Of a DNA stretch of 64,000 nucleotides, positions 59,295-64,000 are shown one piece after another. Each line of letters starts with the position of its first letter. Position 1 is the stretch's first letter. Source of the stretch: Agromyces soli (GTDB lineage Bacteria; Actinomycetota; Actinomycetes; Actinomycetales; Microbacteriaceae). The notes beneath the pieces were generated by a model. The model did no database searches and had not been told where the DNA came from. It worked only from the letters and a program-made list of their open reading frames with translations. The stretch covers positions 2,170,001 to 2,234,000 of the forward strand of contig NZ_CP094533.1 of the NCBI RefSeq assembly GCF_022811605.1, read 5' to 3'. The position numbers and the translations under genes are program-made.

Positions 59295-62090
59295 GTGTCA
59301 GGCAAGAAGTTGGTGATCGTCGAGTCGCCGACCAAGATGAAGTCCATCGCCGCGTATCTCGGCGACGGATACGAGGTGCTGTCGTCCGTCGGGCACATCC
59401 GCGACCTGGTCGAGCCGAAGAACCTCCCGCCGGAGCTCAAGAAGGGCCCGCTCGGCAAGTTCTCGGTCGACGTCGACAACGGCTTCGAGCCGTACTACGT
59501 CGTCTCCGACGCGAAGAAGAAGACCGTCGCCGAACTCAAGCGAGCGCTGAAGGGGGCGGACGAGCTCCTGCTCGCCACCGATGAAGACCGCGAGGGCGAG
59601 GCGATCGCCTGGCACCTGCTGCAGGAGCTGAAGCCGAAGGTCCCCGTGCGCCGCATGGTCTTCCACGAGATCACGAAGGACGCGATCCTCGCGGCGAAGG
59701 ACAACACCCGCGAGCTCGACACCTCGCTCGTCGACGCGCAGGAGACGCGGCGCATCCTCGACCGGCTCTACGGCTACGAGGTCTCGCCCGTGCTCTGGCG
59801 CAAGGTGGGCCCCGGCCTGTCCGCGGGCCGCGTGCAGTCGGCGGCGACCCGCCTCGTGGTCGACCGCGAGCGGGAGCGCCTCGCGTTCGTCGCCGCGGGG
59901 TACTGGGATCTCGTCGGCACCTTCGCGACCGACGCCCCGAACAGCGCCTTCGCGGCGAAACTCGTCCGCGTGGGCGGCAAGCGCATTGCCACCGGTCGCG
60001 ACTTCAACGACGACGGCAAGCTGACGTCCTCCGCAGTCGTGCTGGACGAGCCCACCGCGACGGCGCTGGCCGCGGCCCTCCGCGACGACACCGTCGCCCG
60101 CCGCGTCGCCAAGGTCGAGTCGAAGCCGTACTCGCGCCGTCCGGCCGCGCCGTTCACGACCTCCACCCTGCAGCAGGAGGCGGCCCGAAAGCTCCGCCTC
60201 TCCGCCAAGGACACCATGCGCGTGGCGCAGTCGCTCTACGAGAACGGCTACATCACCTATATGCGCACCGACTCGAACTCGCTGTCGCAGCAGGCGATCG
60301 CGGCCGCCAGGGCGCAGGCGACGAAGCTCTACGGGGCCGACTCGCTGCCCGACAAGCCCCGGGTCTACGCCGGCAAGTCGAAGAACGCCCAGGAGGCGCA
60401 CGAGGCGATCCGCCCGTCCGGCGAGGTCTTCCGCACCCCCTCCTCGCTGCAGGGCTCGCTGCGCGGGCGCGAGTTCGACCTCTACGACCTCATCTGGAAG
60501 CGCACCGTCGCCTCGCAGATGGCCGACGCCAAGGGGCACACCGCGACCGTCACGATCGAGGTCGGGCCGACCGCGGCATCCGCTGCGGCGCCGGCCGAGC
60601 CGACCGCGCCGGTCGGCGGGACCACCGCGGAGTTCACCGCGAGCGGCACCGTGATCACCTTCCGCGGCTTCCTCGCCGCCTATGAAGAGGGACGCGACGA
60701 AGAGCGCAACGCCGACGACTCCGGGGATGCCAAGCTCCCGCAGCTGACCGAGGGGCAGAGCGTCGAGCTCGCCGAGCTCGAGGCCAAGGGCCACGAGACG
60801 AGCCCGCCGCCGCGCTACACGGAGGCGAGCCTCACGAAGCGCCTCGAGGAGCTCGGCATCGGCCGCCCCTCGACGTTCGTATCGATCATCTCGACGATCC
60901 TCGATCGCGGCTACGTGACCCAGCGGGGCCAGGCGCTCGTGCCGAGCTGGACCGCCTTCTCCGTCGTGCGGCTGCTCGAAGAGCACTTCGGCGACCTCGT
61001 CGAGTACGACTTCACCGCCGAGATGGAGGACGACCTCGACCGCATCGCCGCCGGCGAGGCCGACCGCGTCGACTGGCTGAACGAGTTCTACTTCGGCAGC
61101 GAGCGCCACCGCGGGCTCCGCCAGGTCGTCGACAACCTCGGCGAGATCGACGCCCGCGAGATCAACTCGATGGCGATCGCGCCGGACGTGACGCTGCGCA
61201 TCGGCAAGTACGGGCCCTATCTCGAGGTCGTCGAGGAGGGTGCTGCGCCCGATGCGACCCCGCGGCGGGTCAACCTGCCGCCCGAGCTCGCGCCCGACGA
61301 GCTCACGCTCGAGAAGGCCCGCGAGCTCATCGACGCGCCGGTGCAGAGCGACCGGGTGCTCGGGCAGAACCCCGCGAACGGCAAGCAGATCGTCGTGAAG
61401 GACGGCCGGTTCGGCCCCTACGTCACCGAGCTCGAGCCGGAGCCCGAGGCTGCGGAGTCGACCGTCGACCAGGCCACGGGCGAAGTCGTCGAGGCGAAGC
61501 CGAAGCGCGGCGCGAAGAAGGCCGCGGCCGCCAAGCCGCGCACCGCCTCCCTGTTCAAGTCGATGGATCCGGCCGAGGTCGACCTCGACACGGCGATCCG
61601 GCTGCTCGAGCTGCCCCGCGTGGTCGGCCTCGACCCCGAGTCGGGCGAGGAGATCACGGCGCAGAACGGCCGCTACGGGCCCTACCTGAAGAAGGGCGCC
61701 GAGACGCGCACGCTGCCGAGCGAGGACGCGATCTTCGACCTCGACCTGCCCGGCGCGCTCGAACTGCTCGCGCAGCCCAAGTACGGCGCCCGGCGGGCGT
61801 CGAGCGCGCTGAAGGAGTTCGACGCGGATCCCGTGAGCGGGAAGCCGATCAAGGTGAAGGACGGCCGCTTCGGCCCCTACGTCACCGACGGCGAGACGAA
61901 CGCGACGATCCCGCGGGCCGAGTCCGTCGAGGACGTCACGTTCGAGCGGGCGGTCGAGCTGCTGCAGCTGAAGCGCGAGAAGGGCCCGGCCAAGCCGAAG
62001 GCGAAGCGGGCCACGACCGCGAAGAAGGCGGCGCCGAAGAAGCCCGCCGCGGCCAAGAAGACCGGCACCTCGAAGAAGAGCCAGGCGTGA
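59295..62090 (+). CDS. topA: DNA topoisomerase I
   Basis: The 931-residue type IA enzyme relaxes negative supercoils. It starts with the TOPRIM domain (KLVIVESPTKMKSIAAYLG; DEDREGEAIAWHL with acidic metal ligands), has the nucleophile Tyr322 in GYITYMRTDSNSLS, and a C-terminal set of topoisomerase repeats (FGPYVTELE, RYGPYLKKGAE, RFGPYVTDGE) without zinc fingers. The last ~40 residues are Lys/Ala-rich, as in actinobacterial enzymes, which binds DNA and aids processivity. GTG 59295 has AGAGGAG at 59284-59290. Its stop overlaps tmk by GTGA. Confidence 0.97.
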   Translation: MSGKKLVIVESPTKMKSIAAYLGDGYEVLSSVGHIRDLVEPKNLPPELKKGPLGKFSVDVDNGFEPYYVVSDAKKKTVAELKRALKGADELLLATDEDREGEAIAWHLLQELKPKVPVRRMVFHEITKDAILAAKDNTRELDTSLVDAQETRRILDRLYGYEVSPVLWRKVGPGLSAGRVQSAATRLVVDRERERLAFVAAGYWDLVGTFATDAPNSAFAAKLVRVGGKRIATGRDFNDDGKLTSSAVVLDEPTATALAAALRDDTVARRVAKVESKPYSRRPAAPFTTSTLQQEAARKLRLSAKDTMRVAQSLYENGYITYMRTDSNSLSQQAIAAARAQATKLYGADSLPDKPRVYAGKSKNAQEAHEAIRPSGEVFRTPSSLQGSLRGREFDLYDLIWKRTVASQMADAKGHTATVTIEVGPTAASAAAPAEPTAPVGGTTAEFTASGTVITFRGFLAAYEEGRDEERNADDSGDAKLPQLTEGQSVELAELEAKGHETSPPPRYTEASLTKRLEELGIGRPSTFVSIISTILDRGYVTQRGQALVPSWTAFSVVRLLEEHFGDLVEYDFTAEMEDDLDRIAAGEADRVDWLNEFYFGSERHRGLRQVVDNLGEIDAREINSMAIAPDVTLRIGKYGPYLEVVEEGAAPDATPRRVNLPPELAPDELTLEKARELIDAPVQSDRVLGQNPANGKQIVVKDGRFGPYVTELEPEPEAAESTVDQATGEVVEAKPKRGAKKAAAAKPRTASLFKSMDPAEVDLDTAIRLLELPRVVGLDPESGEEITAQNGRYGPYLKKGAETRTLPSEDAIFDLDLPGALELLAQPKYGARRASSALKEFDADPVSGKPIKVKDGRFGPYVTDGETNATIPRAESVEDVTFERAVELLQLKREKGPAKPKAKRATTAKKAAPKKPAAAKKTGTSKKSQA

Positions 62091-62707
62091 CCCGGGGCCT
62101 GTTCATCACCCTCGAGGGCGGCGACGGCTCAGGCAAGACCACGCAGGCCGAGCTCCTCAGGGAGTGGCTCGGCGGCCTCGGCCGCGAGGTGGTCCGCACT
62201 CGCGAGCCCGGTGGCACCGAGGTCGGCGTCGAGGTGCGCGAGATCGTGCTGCACCACCGCGGCGACATCAGCCCGCGCGCGGAGGCGCTGTTGTACGCGG
62301 CCGACCGGGCCCACCACGTCGCGACGCTCGTGCGCCCGGCCCTCGAGCGCGGTGCCGTGGTGCTGCAGGACCGCTACATCGACTCCTCGGTCGCCTATCA
62401 GGGCGCCGGCCGGGTGCTCGACAGCCGCGAGGTGCGCGCGCTCTCGGAGTGGGCCACCGAAGACCTGGCCCCCGACCTCACCGTGCTGCTCGATCTCGAC
62501 CCCGAGGCCGCCCGCGGTCGCCTCGACGCCTCGCGCACCCGCTACGACCGGCTCGAGGCCGAGGCATCCGAGTTCCACCGCCGCGTGCGGGAGGCGTACC
62601 TTCGGATCGCCGCGGCCGAGCCCGAGCGGGTCGTCGTGGTCGACGCCGCGCAGCCCGCCGAGCAGATCGCCGCCGAACTGCGCGCGCGGATCGAGCCGCT
62701 GCTCTAG
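62087..62707 (+). CDS. tmk: Thymidylate kinase
   Basis: The 206-residue enzyme phosphorylates dTMP to dTDP. It has P-loop LEGGDGSGKTTQAELL, the DRYIDSSVAYQGAGR motif and the lid region ASRTRYDRLEAE. GTG 62087 overlaps the topA stop, so translation is coupled. The gene order topA-tmk-holB is conserved in Actinobacteria. Confidence 0.96.
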   Translation: MTRGLFITLEGGDGSGKTTQAELLREWLGGLGREVVRTREPGGTEVGVEVREIVLHHRGDISPRAEALLYAADRAHHVATLVRPALERGAVVLQDRYIDSSVAYQGAGRVLDSREVRALSEWATEDLAPDLTVLLDLDPEAARGRLDASRTRYDRLEAEASEFHRRVREAYLRIAAAEPERVVVVDAAQPAEQIAAELRARIEPLL

Positions 62708-62757
62708 ATGGCTCGGGCGGGGGAGCGGATGCCTCGAACCGCGTCGGCGGTGGAGGG

Positions 62758-62763
62758 TAGCGT
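62758..62763 (+). promoter_or_regulatory. -10 box of leaderless holB mRNA
   Basis: TAGCGT stands 6 nt before GTG 62770, within the 62-bp gap after tmk. The same spacing is seen at several other genes in this window. Confidence 0.45.
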
Positions 62764-62769
62764 GGCAGG

Positions 62770-63978
62770 GTGAGCGTGTGGAGCGAACTGACGGGGCAGG
62801 ACGCCGCCATCGCCGTGTTCCGCGCGGCCGCCTCGGCGTCGACCGTCCGCGCCGGCGCCGCCGCTGAGGGCGACGCATCGGCCGCTCCGGATGCACGCAG
62901 CATGACGCACTCCTGGCTCATCACCGGCCCGCCCGGCTCCGGCCGCTCGAACCTCGCCTACGCCTTCGCGACCGCGCTCATCGCGGGCGACGCCGACGGC
63001 GACGAGCCGACCCGCATCCAGGTCGAGGCGCGCAGCCACCCCGATCTGCACGTGCTCACGACCGAGGGCGTCATCATCAAGGTCGCCGACGTCCGCGACA
63101 TCGTGAAGCGCTCGCACTACGCCCCGTCCGTCGGCCGGCACCGGGTGATCGTCGTCGAGGACGCCGACCGCATGACCGAGCAGACCTCCAACGTGCTCCT
63201 GAAGGAGCTCGAGGAGCCGCCGGAGCGCACCGTGTGGATCCTCTGCGCCCCGAGCGAGGCCGACCTCATCCCGACGATCCGCTCGCGCGTCCGCTCCGTG
63301 CGCCTGCAGGTGCCGAGCATCGCCGACGTCGCCGAACTGCTCGTGCGCCGCGACGGCGTCGAGCCGGCGCTCGCGGAGCGCGCCGCTCGCGAGGCGCAGA
63401 GCCACATCGGCATGGCGCACCGGCTCGCCACCAACGAGGAGGCGCGCAGCCGTCGCGCCGAGACGCTCCGGCTCGCCCTCGGCGTGCGCTCGGCCGCGAC
63501 CGCGGTGATGACCGCCGCGCGGCTCCTCGAGATCGCCGGCGACGACGCGAAGGCCATCACCGAGCTGCGCGACCAGGAGGAGCGCGAGCACGCGCTGCGC
63601 TCGCTCGGCCTGGCACCCGGGCAGGCCATCCCGCCCGCGCTGCGCTCGCAGATCAAGGCGCTCGAGGACGAGCAGAAGCGGCGGGCGACGCGAAGCCTGC
63701 GCGACGGCATCGACCGCATCCTCGTGGACCTCGCCTCGCTGTACCGCGACGTGCTGCTGCTGCAGCTCGACGCCCGGGTGCCGCTCGTGAACCGCGAGAT
63801 CGAGGCCGAACTCGGTGCGGCGGCCGCGGCCGCCACTCCGGCGCGCACGCTCGCGACGCTCGACGCCATCCAGCTCGCACGCACCCGCATCGAGGGCAAC
63901 GTCGCGCCGGCGCTCGCGCTCGAGGCGATGCTCGTGAGCGCCATCAGACGACCAGGGACCGAACGGGGGGCCGCATGA
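62770..63978 (+). CDS. holB: DNA polymerase III subunit delta'
   Basis: The 402-residue AAA+ clamp-loader subunit has a P-loop-like GPPGSGRSNLAYAF in which the Walker lysine is Arg, as is usual for delta' that does not hydrolyse ATP. It continues with VLTTEGVIIKVADVRDIV, RVIVVEDADRMTEQTSNVLLKELEEPPERTVWIL and CAPSEADLIPTIRSRVRSVRL. The zinc-binding cysteines of the E. coli protein are missing. The C-terminal half is helical. It ends in an ATGA overlap with the next gene. Confidence 0.93.
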   Translation: MSVWSELTGQDAAIAVFRAAASASTVRAGAAAEGDASAAPDARSMTHSWLITGPPGSGRSNLAYAFATALIAGDADGDEPTRIQVEARSHPDLHVLTTEGVIIKVADVRDIVKRSHYAPSVGRHRVIVVEDADRMTEQTSNVLLKELEEPPERTVWILCAPSEADLIPTIRSRVRSVRLQVPSIADVAELLVRRDGVEPALAERAAREAQSHIGMAHRLATNEEARSRRAETLRLALGVRSAATAVMTAARLLEIAGDDAKAITELRDQEEREHALRSLGLAPGQAIPPALRSQIKALEDEQKRRATRSLRDGIDRILVDLASLYRDVLLLQLDARVPLVNREIEAELGAAAAAATPARTLATLDAIQLARTRIEGNVAPALALEAMLVSAIRRPGTERGAA

Positions 63979-64000
63979 TCCGCACCGGCACGACAGGGGG
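63975..64000 (+). CDS. Start of a gene cut by the window edge
   Basis: ATG 63975 overlaps the holB stop (ATGA) and opens MIRTGTTG before the window ends. The length is too small for any assignment. In related bacteria an exported alpha/beta-hydrolase often follows holB, but that is only a positional expectation. Confidence 0.5.

Overview
The window comes from a high-GC Gram-positive bacterium, most likely an actinobacterium of the Microbacteriaceae type. The evidence is pervasive G/C third positions, many GTG starts, ATGA stop/start overlaps, TAnnnT -10 boxes placed 6-7 nt before start codons (leaderless mRNAs), a 6C RNA, an actinobacterial-type SOS box, an Rv2578c-type radical SAM gene, and the gene order acs - tad pilus genes - topA - tmk - holB known from Actinobacteria. 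No species can be named from the sequence alone.

Bases 1-9.9 kb hold carbohydrate catabolism: the end of a sugar ABC permease, a six-hairpin glycosidase, a GntR/FCD repressor divergent from a tight operon of GH42 beta-galactosidase, both halves of a glycine-decarboxylase P-protein, a COG3199 NAD-kinase-like protein and an SDR dehydrogenase. Bases 9.9-17 kb look like an exopolysaccharide signalling block: sensor kinase, degenerate GGDEF membrane protein, lipoprotein, processive GT2 synthase, OmpR-type regulator and a lipid-anchored GH6 glucanase. Bases 17.3-26.5 kb form an oligosaccharide uptake and degradation operon (Dpp-type ABC transporter, ROK regulator, GH4 phospho-glycosidase, BadF-type sugar kinase).

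Bases 26.5-42.3 kb are mostly core genes: mqo, an ABC-F ATPase behind an elaborate attenuator leader, an SOS-controlled radical SAM gene, two membrane sensor-like proteins, tdk, a UspA protein, tRNA-Pro(CGG), a metallophosphoesterase coupled to a class A penicillin-binding protein, a DUF4177-like protein, RidA and acs. A 6C small RNA follows.

The outstanding feature is a 12,973-bp mobile element (about 43,395-56,367). It sits exactly in the Walker A codons of tadA, the ATPase gene of the Tad pilus. The 5' half of tadA ends at 43,392 in GAGGTG and the 3' half resumes at 56,366 with KTTLL. Removing the element and one copy of an AA core restores an uninterrupted 374-residue ATPase. The element encodes two large serine recombinases, a possible excision regulator (XRE plus ImmA/IrrE metallopeptidase, with a coupled partner gene) and a set of probable defence genes: an AbiV/HEPN protein, a fused nuclease-methyltransferase with a PD-(D/E)XK partner, a second PD-(D/E)XK effector and a protein with a HEPN-like C-terminus. 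It carries no phage structural or conjugation genes. The element is visibly less GC-rich than its surroundings. It may act as a reversible switch on pilus formation while carrying anti-phage functions.

After the element the Tad locus continues (TadB/C-like protein, DUF4244 pilin, two TadE-like proteins), followed by topA, tmk, holB and the first bases of a further gene.
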